Origin: Isoetes taiwanensis
Taxonomy: Eukaryota; Streptophyta; Lycopodiopsida; Isoetales; Isoetaceae
Direction: 5' to 3'
DNA: 64,000 nucleotides
Assembly (NCBI GenBank): GCA_021234155.1
Contig: JAJEKV010000080.1
Span: forward strand, 1,410,182-1,474,181
Both the position numbers and the translations under genes were made by a program. The notes beneath the pieces were generated by a model. The model was not told the origin of the DNA. It saw nothing but the letters and a program-made list of their open reading frames with translations, and ran no database searches. Of this stretch, positions 46,456 through 56,528 are shown piece by piece (within the stretch, counting starts at the first letter, position 1; the number at the start of each line of letters is the position of its first letter).

Positions 46456-46463
46456 TATAAAAG
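46456..46463 (+). promoter_or_regulatory. TATA box of the small-protein gene
   Basis: TATAAAAG lies 43 bases before the ATG at 46499. The same word in the same context precedes the related gene at 56771 on the minus strand. About 105 bases around it are nearly the same in both. Confidence 0.75.
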
Positions 46464-46498
46464 CAGCTCCATTCGGTGGTAGACATCATTCATCTCCC

Positions 46499-46741
46499 AT
46501 GGCTTCCTTGCCTGATCGTCCGGAGCACATCCGAACCATCAAGTGCTACATGAGCTACAATGATGTTGGTGAATGCGTGAGAAATGGTGTCAAACTTGAT
46601 CCATGGCTGCAATCCAAAGCAGATGGTCCTGAGACTCGTTGCAGGAAGCTCACTCGTGTTGTGATCCACCTTTATTGGCTTCATGATCAGGAGATCTATG
46701 AGCTGAATGGCATCACCTCAGCAGGTGTTGATGATGAGTGA
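46499..46741 (+). CDS. Small 80-residue protein, paralogue 1
   Basis: An ATG in the context CTCCCATGG starts an 80-codon frame (MASLPDRPEH...GVDDE). I do not recognise the family. About half of its residues match the minus-strand gene at 56529-56771, including IKC-MSYND, LDP-LQSKA-G, RC, RV-IHL-WL and a C-terminal VD. Three Cys are shared. There is no signal peptide or membrane segment. A TATA box sits at the right distance, giving a very short 5' leader. Two homologues with the same start, end and promoter make a real gene likely. The two lie as inverted, convergent copies around a 9.8-kb block of transposons. Confidence 0.7.
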   Translation: MASLPDRPEHIRTIKCYMSYNDVGECVRNGVKLDPWLQSKADGPETRCRKLTRVVIHLYWLHDQEIYELNGITSAGVDDE

Positions 46742-46960
46742 ATCAGTGAAGACTTGTAATGATGTAATGATAAGCATTTCTGAAGTATGTAATGATATAT
46801 AAGCATAATGAATATTAATTGATGTATCGAACCTGAGTAATTTGTAACGATGTGCCCTTCGACCTCCACTGTTTGTGCAAGAAGTCCCTAATTTGAAGCA
46901 CACCTAACTTACTGAAGCACAAATACTTCTACCTCACTCAAATCCAAGATACAAGGCATG

Positions 46961-46990
46961 ATCGGCGATCGGCGATCGGCGATGATCCTT
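46961..46990. repeat. Short CGGCGAT tandem repeat
   Basis: Three to four copies of GATCGGC lie between the small gene and LINE B1. They may mark the LINE 5' junction. Confidence 0.6.
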
Positions 46991-47075
46991 CTCCTGGTTG
47001 CGTTGGTGGTCTGCCATCAGGCGAGCTCCTCCACTGCTTGATTTTTTCTAGGGTTTTCAATTTCGTATTATACTT

Positions 47076-47810
47076 ATGGGGAAAAAGAAAGCAGTTGAAA
47101 CAGACGATGAGTATGGTAACGAACTGATTTCCCTGATGAGGGAGATGAAATCGGAATTGATGAAGGAAATGAAATCAGAATTGGCATCTCTGCGAATTCT
47201 GGTTGAAGAGGTCCTTACTCAAAATAAAGAGCTCAAGGAAATCAATGCAGAACTCAGAGAGGAGCTCTCTAGAAACACCTCCACCAATGCAGAAATCAAA
47301 CAGGAGCTTTCTAGAAAGAATTTGCCACAGCAGCCGGTTCATACAATGGTCGAATTGGTGGCCCAAGCCACTAAGGAGCAGCTTCCATTGCATCAAGAGC
47401 AGCAAGCATCAGAGAAATCTGATCAACAGAGCAGGGCGCGTAATTTGAAGATATCAGGCATATCTGAACATGAGGAGGAAGATATCGAGGCCATAATTGA
47501 AAAATTCTTCAAAGATACCATGCACCTCCATGAACCTGAGTATGTCCATTGCAAAAGATTGGGAAAACCAGGAAGCACTCACATGCCTATCCTGGTTAAA
47601 TTTCGTAGCACAGAAGCTCGTGACAAGGTTCTGAATAATCGATCCGCTTTAAAGGGGCACAAAATCTGGTTAGACTTGGATTTAACACCTGCACAATTGG
47701 AAATACGTAAAAAGGAATGGGGAAAGCTTAAGGAAGCCAGAAATGAAGGTTTTGTGGCATACCTTGATCGGAATGGCAGAGCAATAGTTACTAAAAGAAG
47801 AAAGGATTAG
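47076..47810 (+). CDS. LINE B1 ORF1, RNA-binding protein
   Basis: 244 codons. Residues about 15-100 are Glu/Lys/Leu-rich with heptad-like spacing, a likely coiled coil (EVLTQNKELKEINAELREEL). Residues about 125-205 form an RRM-like domain starting SRARNLKISGISEHEEED, with VHCKRLGKPGS and VKFRSTEARDKVL. The tail WLDLDLTPAQLEIRKKEW is shared with family-A ORF1. Such proteins trimerise and coat element RNA. The stop is a single TAG in the same frame as ORF2. Only GGATTCGGGACC separates that stop from the conserved endonuclease start. Confidence 0.88.
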   Translation: MGKKKAVETDDEYGNELISLMREMKSELMKEMKSELASLRILVEEVLTQNKELKEINAELREELSRNTSTNAEIKQELSRKNLPQQPVHTMVELVAQATKEQLPLHQEQQASEKSDQQSRARNLKISGISEHEEEDIEAIIEKFFKDTMHLHEPEYVHCKRLGKPGSTHMPILVKFRSTEARDKVLNNRSALKGHKIWLDLDLTPAQLEIRKKEWGKLKEARNEGFVAYLDRNGRAIVTKRRKD

Positions 47811-47822
47811 GGATTCGGGACC

Positions 47823-48734
47823 TTGAAGGTTATAGCATGGAACATTCACGGTTTATCCCAGGCTAAAATTCAAGCTACTAGAGATGGTTGGTTGAAGGCT
47901 GATTTAATTTATTTTGTAGAAACTTGGGAGCACCAAGCTAGCTCTCTACCAGATTTGGAAGGCTTTGATTTGTTGGCAAGAGTATGGAACAACAAGGACA
48001 CAGGTGCAGGTCGTGGCTTTGGTGGTCTAGTGGCTTATGTCAGACCACAATACAAGGATAAAGTGTCTCTAGCGTCACAAAACACAGGAAAACAATACTT
48101 TTGGCTGAAGATTTTCGCCCGTGACCGTATTATCTTTTTAGCGGTATGCTACTTTGCTCCGCTAAACATGTCTATTTATGATCAGCCCAACATGGATAGA
48201 GACAACCCTTTTCATGAGCTTACGAAGGATACTCTTTTATATAAAGATCAAGGCGAAGTGGTATTAGTTGGTGATTTTAATGCCAGAACCAAGGGAAGTC
48301 AAACTGTGTCTTTTGAAAATTTAAATGATGTCAGGCTATTTGAAATCGAAGATACCGAAGGAGCTAGATCTTCTGCAGACACGAACCAATTGGGAGACTT
48401 TTTCCTAGATTTTGGAACAGCCTGTGGACTTAAAATCTTGAATGGTACTGGCCAATTCCCTCAGACAGGCTCAATGACTTGTTTCACGCCCACTGGTTCT
48501 AGTGTTGTTGATTACATGTTGAGCACAGACTCCACCTTGATTGCTGATTTTGTGATAGGTGCAAAGCAACCAGAATCTGACCATGCTCCGTTGCTATTTG
48601 ACCTCAGTTGCCACATGACAGAATCTCAAGTTTTAGACGGTTTCAAAGCAAAATTGAAACTAAACTATGCATTGCGGGAGAAATATGAGGATTATCTGGA
48701 AGATCTTTTGCAAACAACAAGTTGGGGCAGGTAA
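47823..48734 (+). CDS. LINE B1 ORF2, endonuclease part
   Basis: This EEP-type endonuclease starts KVIAWNIHGLSQAKI and continues with LIYFVETWEHQAS (catalytic Glu), VVLVGDFNARTKG and the terminal ESDHAPLLFDL. All expected acidic and His residues are visible. The frame has no ATG until about residue 115, well inside the domain. Translation would therefore need read-through of, or reinitiation after, the ORF1 TAG. It ends at a frame change before RT. Confidence 0.87.
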   Translation: MKVIAWNIHGLSQAKIQATRDGWLKADLIYFVETWEHQASSLPDLEGFDLLARVWNNKDTGAGRGFGGLVAYVRPQYKDKVSLASQNTGKQYFWLKIFARDRIIFLAVCYFAPLNMSIYDQPNMDRDNPFHELTKDTLLYKDQGEVVLVGDFNARTKGSQTVSFENLNDVRLFEIEDTEGARSSADTNQLGDFFLDFGTACGLKILNGTGQFPQTGSMTCFTPTGSSVVDYMLSTDSTLIADFVIGAKQPESDHAPLLFDLSCHMTESQVLDGFKAKLKLNYALREKYEDYLEDLLQTTSWGR

Positions 48735-50571
48735 CATCGAAGCTGATTCAAATAATTTCTCTGATTTGTTATTATCTACTGCAGCCAAGGTGTTTAGATA
48801 TTCCAGCCAAAGAAAGTCTCGGTGTAACGGTTGGTGGGATGGGGAATGCCAACTTGCTCGCTCTAAATTACCCAAAGGCTGTATCTTTAAACCCAAATGG
48901 TACAAGTCACTCATTAGGCAGAAAAAGAGAGCCTATTTTTCACGAAGGCAATCTCAACTTGGGCAGTGGCTTGGTTCACATCCTCGCACTTTCTGGAAGG
49001 TGCTTAAAGGTAATAGCCCGGTGACCCCTTTGGATACAGAAGCATTGTTACAGTTGGTGCATGGGCTGTATTTTGTGGAAAATGCAAGCAATATGGAAGA
49101 TCTGCAAGTGGATTCAGATATATTCACGGAAGAAGAAGTATCAATGAGGCTCAGTGACATGATTAATGGTAAGGCAGCAGATCTCCAGGGGTTGAGCGTT
49201 GAACTATTGAAATGGGGCGGTGCTTCGGCTTTACATATCACAACAAAGCTATTGAATGATGCAGTGAAATTTGGTCTTCCTAAGGCTTGGCGAGAGAATA
49301 GAGTGATTCCCATTCACAAATCTGGAGATAAGAAGGTTGTCACTAACTACAGAACTATTCTGATTGGAAGCATATTCTCTAAACTATTGAGTAGTCTTTT
49401 GGAAAATAAGCTCAATGTTTGGGCTGATGAGAATGGCAAGAGGGCAAGAGGTCAGGCTGGTTTTAGACACCATCACAATACCTTGGACCATATTTTGGTA
49501 TTACGCACAATTATTGAGAAGGCCAAAGATCCTCGTAAATCCCTATATCTAGCATTTATAGATTTTTCAAAGGCATTTGACAAAGTTCCGAGGAAAGACT
49601 TGGGTGCCAGGATGGATTATTTAGGGGTACCTCCTTCGTGGAAGGGGGCTGTAGCAAAGTTATATGAGGAAGTAATCATAAAACTCTCTTTGGACTTGAG
49701 CATAGAGATACAGAGCACTATAGGAGTCCGTCAGGGGTGTCCGCTGTCGCCTACCCTTTTCGGACTGTATATAGATCAGCTTGAGGATTGGTTGCAGGAG
49801 AGATGCATGTTTGGCACTAAGTTGGGAGATTATGTACTTCAGCTGTTATTATACGCTGATGACATTGTGCTACTGGCTGACACTCCAGACATATTACAGG
49901 TACACTTACATCACCTGGCTTCATTTTGTGATGCAAAGCAAATGTCAGTAAACTTAAAGAAAACAAAAATTATGGTTGTTGGAACTGTGCAGATGCCTAC
50001 CTTTTTGTACAAAGACGAGGCCCTAGAAATAATGGATCATTATAGATATCTAGGGTTGGAAATTTCAGCCAATTATAAATGGCATGAATGCTTGAAGAGA
50101 CGAGTGACTGGTGGTAAGGCAGCCCTATATAGTATGCTGGCTAAATGCCATAAGGCCTCTTTGACAGATTGGAGTCTAAAGAAGATGCTGTTCAAAACGC
50201 TTGTGCAAACAATCATTCTTTATGGGTCACCAATTTGGGGGCCATATTTGTCACTCAAGCAGTGGGCGCAGGTTGAAGCAGTGTTGAAAGCTTTTATTCG
50301 GGAAGAATTGGGCATAAAATGCCAGATCCCATATGCTTTACTGTTAGCGGAGACAGGTCTGATTCCATTAGAGGTGGAAGCCTTATTTCAAACAATAAAC
50401 TTTGTTAATAGAGTCCGCAGTCTAGATGCTACCAGGCTACCTCAAATAGCTTTGAATACTTCTGCAGAGTGTGGATGGTACCACAAGGTACTTGAACGGT
50501 CATTGAAGCAGAACCCTATGCCATGCAAATTGAAGTCGAGAAGGCACCCAAGAGGATGTACAGAATGGTGA
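48667..50571 (+). CDS. LINE B1 ORF2, reverse transcriptase part
   Basis: 634 codons. It begins with the linker (WWDGECQLARSKLPKGC, then RQKKRAYFSRRQ and SHPRTFWKVLKG). RT motifs follow: NGKAADLQGLSVELLKWGG, YRTILIGSIFSKLLSSLLE, AFIDFSKAFDKVPR (motif A Asp), IGVRQGCPLSPTLFGLYIDQ and LLLYADDIVLLAD (YADD catalytic box). The thumb reads YRYLGLEIS. The catalytic core looks whole. The last 25 or so codons are not LINE but read into the adjoining transposase sequence, so the C-terminal Cys-His region is absent. Confidence 0.9.
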   Translation: MHCGRNMRIIWKIFCKQQVGAGNIEADSNNFSDLLLSTAAKVFRYSSQRKSRCNGWWDGECQLARSKLPKGCIFKPKWYKSLIRQKKRAYFSRRQSQLGQWLGSHPRTFWKVLKGNSPVTPLDTEALLQLVHGLYFVENASNMEDLQVDSDIFTEEEVSMRLSDMINGKAADLQGLSVELLKWGGASALHITTKLLNDAVKFGLPKAWRENRVIPIHKSGDKKVVTNYRTILIGSIFSKLLSSLLENKLNVWADENGKRARGQAGFRHHHNTLDHILVLRTIIEKAKDPRKSLYLAFIDFSKAFDKVPRKDLGARMDYLGVPPSWKGAVAKLYEEVIIKLSLDLSIEIQSTIGVRQGCPLSPTLFGLYIDQLEDWLQERCMFGTKLGDYVLQLLLYADDIVLLADTPDILQVHLHHLASFCDAKQMSVNLKKTKIMVVGTVQMPTFLYKDEALEIMDHYRYLGLEISANYKWHECLKRRVTGGKAALYSMLAKCHKASLTDWSLKKMLFKTLVQTIILYGSPIWGPYLSLKQWAQVEAVLKAFIREELGIKCQIPYALLLAETGLIPLEVEALFQTINFVNRVRSLDATRLPQIALNTSAECGWYHKVLERSLKQNPMPCKLKSRRHPRGCTEW

Positions 50572-53475
50572 ACCGGACTCCACGTAAAGCTGCTGTGACC
50601 ACTAAAGCCCAGAGAAAGATGACTGCAGCTTCCATTTTAAACTTTACATCTTCGATTTGTTGCATGAGAAGATGCTGCGCAAACTTCTCAACAACCGAGA
50701 TTATGTGCATGCGTACTTTCTTTTGGAACTTGAGTGCTTCAGACAGGACCACATTTGTTTTTAACATGTTAGACGTTTGTTCAGAGAATGGACAGGTCAA
50801 GATGCTCATGCTAAATAACAAGCAGGTTTGTTTGAAAGCATGGCATATAGCCTATGGTATTCCAATGTCCACTTTCTATAAGTGGCAAAGGCTTTTCCTT
50901 GCTAGTCACAGAGTTGTTGAACATGGTAACATGGGCACGAAAAAACCGAGGTCTCACACTCTAGCAGGGAAGGCCGTCCTGTCTATGTACATAGATGAGA
51001 ATGCTGAGACAATGCCCCACAGATCGAAAATCACTACTGAAGGCGTGAGAGAGAATGTGAAGAGGCTCCCCTCTGTCCTAACCAAAAAAAGATATTCTTC
51101 ATGAAGTGAACGCCAATGTGATGGAGATGACAGGCAAGCACGTCTCTCATTCTTCATTCTCACGTGGGTGGAAGCTAAATCACAACGAGGTTGCAATATC
51201 AAAGAGGATAGCTTTCTCTAAGTGCAATACCTGTATTGTAATAAAGGAGAAAATGGCTAAGACGAGAGATCCAAGGGAGAGAAGAGAATTGCAGATTGAA
51301 AGGAAGGCACACATGACTGCCCAGATCTCTTGTAGGAGCTTGTACTGGTCATGGAGAGCTCTGTTCCATCGATCACCGGATTATGCGCTCACTATCATAC
51401 ATGATAAGATGGACCAAAACAAGACTATGATTCCAAGACTGGAGAAATTAGCAAAGTCGGTATGGAGAGGTGAACTTGAAAGTTAGTGTGACTGGTGCAC
51501 TGATGCATGGACATGGAACAGGTGCATTGGAACATTTCTCACTCGACCTTTGGAAGGATGATTCAAACTTTCATGTTGGTTCTTTGAATCATGCTATCAA
51601 AACACTGGAGGATGCATCCGAAGATAATTGGGGCCATTTGAGAGAACAAGGTCGGCCTGATGGCATGTGGGTCAATGCACTCCTCGACAGTGCGGGAATA
51701 AAAAAAAGCAATTGCACTGGACAAGACTTTGTAGCACCTCCTAAGCAACCTGCGCACTTTAAGATGTTACCTAGGTGGCTATACTTGCAGCTAGACAATT
51801 GCGCTGGGCAGAACAAGAACATATATCTCTTCTCTTGTCTATCCTATCTAGTGTGGTTGGGTGTTTTTTATCAGATACAACTTGGCTTCATGATAGTAGG
51901 CCACACTCATGATGACATTGATGCACTATTCAGTAACTATTCAACGTTAATGCGCAGGTCTGATGCTCTAACTCTTCCAGAACTAATGCAACTCTTCCGA
52001 GAATGTAGCACAAAGGCACCGACACCATACCTTGTTACCGAGGTTCCCGATTGGAAGAATTTCGTCAAAGGATACATTCCTGATAAGAAGGACCGTTTGG
52101 TTGGTCATTTGGAGCCCTTATTGTTTAAGTTTTGCATGAATGATGGGTGGCCAGTAATATATTACAAGATGAAACCTGGTCATAGAGAATGGTTGCCAGA
52201 GAAGGGTATTTGGATGCAGATGACAATGGTTTGCCAAAGATACCGATTGGCTCGCCCAAGACTGTCAAGCCATATGTAGGCCTCAAGGACATAGGAGCAT
52301 TGAGGTCGTCCATTGCAAAGTACATGGTGCATTGGGCTAATATCTCCAGGGCTGGTGTGAACTCATGGTGCAATACCTACATGAACGAGGTCATAGACCA
52401 CTGGTGCGAAGTGATGCGTGTGCTAGGTAAAGTACCTCCGGGCAATGCAGAAATTCAGAACTTTTGGCTTCGTACAAGGCAAGTTGTGCTTGACGAGCCT
52501 AAATCTATTCAGGTCGATCGATACGAAGCTCCAACTGCCTTTGTTGGACCTGCTAAGGATAAACCCAAGAATGCAGTGGAAATATTCGACCCATACCAAG
52601 ATGTACAGAAAGGTATGTTTCTGCTTGTAAGACCGACAGATGCATGTCCTACATGGGTGGCCTATGCAGAGGAGGATCCTATACAAGACCCCACTGCCCC
52701 TCATTATAATGAGGTTTTTGTGTCTTGGTGGGAGCCTATGGCTAGAAAAGGTACCGTGTTAGTCCTGTGCCTCCTGGTACAGGACTATTCATGCATACGA
52801 CAGACCAGGTCAAGCTCAAGGATCCTCAGTCAGCCACGGGTCAGCCATCAAAGGCTCAGCAGAAGACCAAGCAGCAGACCACGCAGTCAAAGCCTATCAA
52901 GAGGCGCCGCTCAGACAAGTGACGGCCCGTCACCGCCCGCGTCAGCGTCAGCATGATTCTAGGCACTTCAAGAGGCACCGCCCACATTCCTGCAAATCAG
53001 GCCTCCTTCTAGGAGTCGGCACCGAGATCAGTCAGAGTGTCTATATTGGACCCAAGGCCATTGTACTATATATATGACTAGAGCTCGCACATGAGTTCTA
53101 GATGAGTTTTGAGTCTTGTCTCCTTTCAGTTCTTCTCTCTATTGCGAGAGTTCATGTATGTTCATCATTGATATCAAGGAAGCTTATCATTTTCCTCTCA
53201 TTTGTTCTGTTTTCTTCTTCTTCTTCTCTTCTTGCAAATCCCGCGTGACATAGTCCCCCGGACTCTCCTGTTAGATCCACGGGTCCTCACAGAGGGCTGT
53301 CTTCCAGGAGTTCCCGAACCCAGACCCCAAACATACCGCATATGCTCAACAGTATCGGGACTGCTGGCATAAAAAGTGGAGGCCGAATCCTAATGACAGA
53401 CCACGTTATCAGCCTCTCAAAACAATAGACTATGCTTGGTTAGTTGAACCGAAGCCAGCAGGAACTATTGGCTAA
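50510..53475 (+). pseudogene. DUF7869-type transposase relic
   Basis: An intronless, plus-strand relic of a large transposase-like protein. The N-terminal third has RRCCANFSTTEIMCMRTFFW and KAWHIAYGIPMSTFYKWQ. The middle has KCNTCIVIKEKMAKTRDPRE and ALTIIHDKMDQNKTMIPRL. The core, at 51780-51940, has LQLDNCAGQNKNIYLFSC and MIVGHTHDDIDALF, the hallmark of the DUF7869 family, which is thought to have an RNase-H-like fold. The C-terminal part (WPVIYYKMKPG, YMVHWANISRAGVNSWCN) runs to 52750. A last piece at 53292-53475 (FQEFPNPDPKHTAYAQQYRD) follows an LTR-like insertion. About three frame changes break it. It begins exactly where LINE B1 stops. Confidence 0.75.
52757..53291 (+). mobile_element. 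Possible solo LTR inside the transposase relic
   Basis: A 535-base block that begins TGTTAGTCCTGTG and ends GGTCCTCACA. It has a TATATATA word near 53070 and a pyrimidine-rich right third. It separates two parts of the transposase relic, so it is an insertion. TG...CA ends and composition suggest a solo LTR. I find no matching target duplication, so the class is tentative. Treated as a fossil. Confidence 0.45.
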
Positions 53476-53577
53476 AGAGGCCTCAGAGGATGGAGATGAA
53501 ACTTGAGTCTTCAAGGTACATTAAAGTAGTTAATTTTTATTGCTCTCTGCTTTGTGTAGATTAATACAAGTGCTCTT

Positions 53578-56430
53578 ATGCATTATTATATCTTATATGC
53601 CAGAACATTACTACAATATGATAAACAAGGGTATGATAGATCAGATCCACTTCGTGAACTTTGTATGGAGGTCATGGAATACAGCAAAATAGGAGAAGTA
53701 ATATTGTTAGGTGATTTCAATGCAAGAACAGGGCAAAAACAATCCATGACATTTGAAGATATTTCGGATATCCGGTTACAGGAAGTGGAAGAACCGTGTT
53801 ATGAAAGAACATCAGAGGATCGGATCATGAACTCGATGGGAGAAAAACTTCTAGAATTATGCACCATTTGCAGTTTGAAAATACTGAATGGCACAAGCTT
53901 TTTTCCGCATTCTGGGAAGTATACATATGAAAATCATGCTGGTTCCAGCACAATAGATTATCTTATCACTGGAAGGGCAGATCGGATCAACAATTTCAGA
54001 ATTGGCGAGCTGCTACCGGAATCAGATCACAAACCCATATTCTTGGAACTTAAGATCACAGCCAGAAGGAAGAATGAAGCTCAATTCCGTCCGAGACTCA
54101 AGATTAATCAAAGCTGGAAAGAATCATATGCAAGGCAGGTGGAAGAAACAATGGCATCCGTAGAGTGGCGAGGGAAACTTGTTCCAGATGTCAACCAACT
54201 CTCACAAGTGCTGCTGCAAGCTGCAAAACAGGTTTTTGGCTTAACAAGAAAACGTTCGCAAAGCAAACCAATCAATGCATGGTGGGATGCAGACTGTCAG
54301 AAGGCAAGAGAGGCATTGCCACAGGGATGTGTTCGCAAACCAAAGTGGTACAGATCGTACTTGAGGCAGAAAAAGAGAGCTTATTTTAAGACAAGACAGT
54401 TGAATCTAGAAGCACAAATTAAGGAAAACCCACGATCTTTTTGGAAAGCTCTACAGGGAAACGCAGATACACCTGTCCTGGACCAGCACGACCTGATGGG
54501 TTTGGTTAGGTCAATATACAATATAGACGGGATCGAGAACATGCAATTCTCAGTGCCAGACATAGATCTCTTCTCTGTATCAGAAGTGTATGAGACACTA
54601 TCAAGCATGAAAAATGGCAAAGCACATGATGTGCAAGGCATTTGCATAGAGCTGTTTAAATGGGGGGGCATTCATACTCTCACAAAACTTACCAGTGTGT
54701 TAAATCAAAGCATTAGAGAAGGGCTGCCAGAAGAGTGGACAGTAAATCGAGTGCATCCAATATACAAGGGAGGAGAGAAAAATCAAGTCCAGAATTACCG
54801 CACAATTTTAATCGGCAGCACATACACAAAACTGTTAGGAGCATTGCTGGAGAGAAAACTTAGTACTTGGGCAGAAGATCATGACAAACGAGCTCCATCA
54901 CAAGCTGGCTTTAGGAGAGAACATAATACTTTAGATCACGCGCTCACGCTTCGTGTTCTTATTGAACAAGCTAAAGCACCGAACAGGGCCCTATATGTGG
55001 CTTTCGTGGATTTCACGAAAGCGTTTGACACTGTCCCAAGAAAGGAATTGGGAGAAAGAATGGTGCAGCTAGGAGTCCCAGATGAACTCAAAGGGGCAGT
55101 CTCTCAGCTTTACTCTGAGGTGTTGGTAACACTATCCCAAGATACATCTACCCTGATAAAGAACAATATAGGTGTTCGTCAAGGCTGCCCGCTATCTCCA
55201 ACATTATTTGGCTTATTCATTGGTGAACTTGATGAGTGGATGCAGGGAAATCATCATGCAGGTACCAGACTTGGACAATATGTGGTCCAACTACTGCTTT
55301 ATGCGGACGATGTGGTTCTGCTGGCTGAAAAGAGACATGTCCTTCAAGCACACCTTGACAGGTTAGAGCAATTTTGTATGGCAAGGAAAATGAAAGTCAA
55401 TGTGAAGAAAACCAAAATTATGCAATTTGGAACACGAGATCGGCTAGATTTCACATACAAAGGAGAAAATATAGAAACTGTGGAGTGTTTCAAGTATTTG
55501 GGCATAGATTTTGCTGCAAAATACACATGGAAGGAGTGTATTCAGAGAAGGGTGACAGGTGGAAAATCTGCTCTATATGCCATGCTTTCGAAATGTGTTA
55601 AGCTTTTTCTCTGGGATTGGGATCTCAGGAAAATGCTTTTCAAGGTTTTGGTACAGACGGTAGTCCTTTATGGGTCACCAATCTGGGGACCGAGAATATC
55701 TCAGAAATTATGGGGGCAGATCGAATCTGTTCAGAAGCTATTTATCTGCGGAGAATTAGGCATTAAACATACTATTCCATATGCAATCATTCTGGCAGAG
55801 ACTGGCATGTTCCCTCTTGAGCTGGAAGCTTTGTATCAGACAATCAATTTCGTTAACAGAATTGAAGAACAACCAGAAAGTAGACTCTCCTTTCAAGCAC
55901 TACAAAGCTCAAAAGAGCAGGGATGGTTCCGGGATATGCAGGAATGGGCCAGCAAATGGGGGGTCACACATGCAAACTGGCCGAAGGGAAAAGAGGAAAC
56001 ACGAGTTTTGCTTGAAGGGCTGGCCATAAACAAACTTTGGGCCACACCAGGGCGCAGGATGTCGCATTACAAAAATACAGTGAACACTATGACAGACTAT
56101 ATGGAGCAGGCATACTTATCTGCTTACATGCCCAGAAGAACCAGACAAGTGATCTCCAGATACCGGGTCAGCTCACACAAATTGGAAATCGAAGTGGGCA
56201 GATGGCTCAAAATACCCATCGAGAATCGGGTCTGCAAGTTGTGTGACTTGGCATGTGTAGAAGATGAAAATCATGTTTTCACTGTGTGCTCAGCTTATGC
56301 AGATATCAGAGAAAGGTACAACATTCATGTTGGAAGATTCAGTTCCCTCTTTACATTAGATTTAGAAGAAACTGGATGTTATATTAAAACAATAGATGAA
56401 CATCGTTCATTCCTATTGAGAACCTTGTGA
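53578..56430 (+). CDS. LINE B2 ORF2, 950 codons, 5'-truncated
   Basis: The longest open frame of the window. It starts within the endonuclease (EVILLGDFNARTGQKQSM, SSTIDYLITGRADR, ESDHKPIFLEL), so the first half of that domain is gone. RT is complete: NGKAHDVQGICIELFKWGG, AFVDFTKAFDTVPR, NIGVRQGCPLSPTLFGLF and LLLYADDVVLLAE. The thumb follows (FKYLGIDFAAKYTW). A C-terminal Cys-His cluster, CKLCDLACVEDENHVFTVC, precedes SLFTLDLEETGCY and the stop. Identity to B1 is moderate, so they are separate lineages. The unbroken frame despite 5' truncation implies a recent insertion. It cannot move on its own. Confidence 0.92.
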   Translation: MHYYILYARTLLQYDKQGYDRSDPLRELCMEVMEYSKIGEVILLGDFNARTGQKQSMTFEDISDIRLQEVEEPCYERTSEDRIMNSMGEKLLELCTICSLKILNGTSFFPHSGKYTYENHAGSSTIDYLITGRADRINNFRIGELLPESDHKPIFLELKITARRKNEAQFRPRLKINQSWKESYARQVEETMASVEWRGKLVPDVNQLSQVLLQAAKQVFGLTRKRSQSKPINAWWDADCQKAREALPQGCVRKPKWYRSYLRQKKRAYFKTRQLNLEAQIKENPRSFWKALQGNADTPVLDQHDLMGLVRSIYNIDGIENMQFSVPDIDLFSVSEVYETLSSMKNGKAHDVQGICIELFKWGGIHTLTKLTSVLNQSIREGLPEEWTVNRVHPIYKGGEKNQVQNYRTILIGSTYTKLLGALLERKLSTWAEDHDKRAPSQAGFRREHNTLDHALTLRVLIEQAKAPNRALYVAFVDFTKAFDTVPRKELGERMVQLGVPDELKGAVSQLYSEVLVTLSQDTSTLIKNNIGVRQGCPLSPTLFGLFIGELDEWMQGNHHAGTRLGQYVVQLLLYADDVVLLAEKRHVLQAHLDRLEQFCMARKMKVNVKKTKIMQFGTRDRLDFTYKGENIETVECFKYLGIDFAAKYTWKECIQRRVTGGKSALYAMLSKCVKLFLWDWDLRKMLFKVLVQTVVLYGSPIWGPRISQKLWGQIESVQKLFICGELGIKHTIPYAIILAETGMFPLELEALYQTINFVNRIEEQPESRLSFQALQSSKEQGWFRDMQEWASKWGVTHANWPKGKEETRVLLEGLAINKLWATPGRRMSHYKNTVNTMTDYMEQAYLSAYMPRRTRQVISRYRVSSHKLEIEVGRWLKIPIENRVCKLCDLACVEDENHVFTVCSAYADIRERYNIHVGRFSSLFTLDLEETGCYIKTIDEHRSFLLRTL

Positions 56431-56512
56431 AAATAAGGTCTGTTTTCAGGCTCTTTGGCCTTCAAGGCCCCACAGGGCAATGATATAATAATAATAATAA
56501 TAATAATATACA
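53590..56512 (+). mobile_element. LINE family B2, 5'-truncated copy with (AAT)n tail
   Basis: The body runs from mid-endonuclease to a short 3' UTR with a GGCC-TTCAA-GGCC hairpin (56457-56469). It ends in an ATA/AAT repeat at 56486-56512. The tail abuts the 3' flank of the minus-strand small-protein gene. Confidence 0.88.
56457..56469 (+). repeat. LINE family B 3'-UTR hairpin (B2)
   Basis: GGCC-TTCAA-GGCC. The third family-B copy has GACC-TTCAA-GGTC at 56954-56966 (minus), so both sides of one base pair have changed together. Confidence 0.65.
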
Positions 56513-56528
56513 TTGCTGAACATGTAAT

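Larger units (their letters stand above)
46990..50510 (+). mobile_element. LINE family B1 (ORF1, endonuclease, RT), 3' end missing
   Basis: A plus-strand non-LTR retrotransposon with two long frames. Coding is nearly intact: one frame change lies at the endonuclease/RT border (48667-48734). The match to the sister LINE stops near 50505, and transposase-type sequence takes over, so the C-terminal zinc region and 3' UTR are lost. The 5' edge is uncertain, between 46940 and 47040. Confidence 0.9.

Noticed and set aside
50523-51104. Independent host gene starting at ATG 50523
   Set aside because: The frame continues directly into further DUF7869 transposase sequence, and its start overlaps the LINE B1 end, so it is part of the transposase relic.
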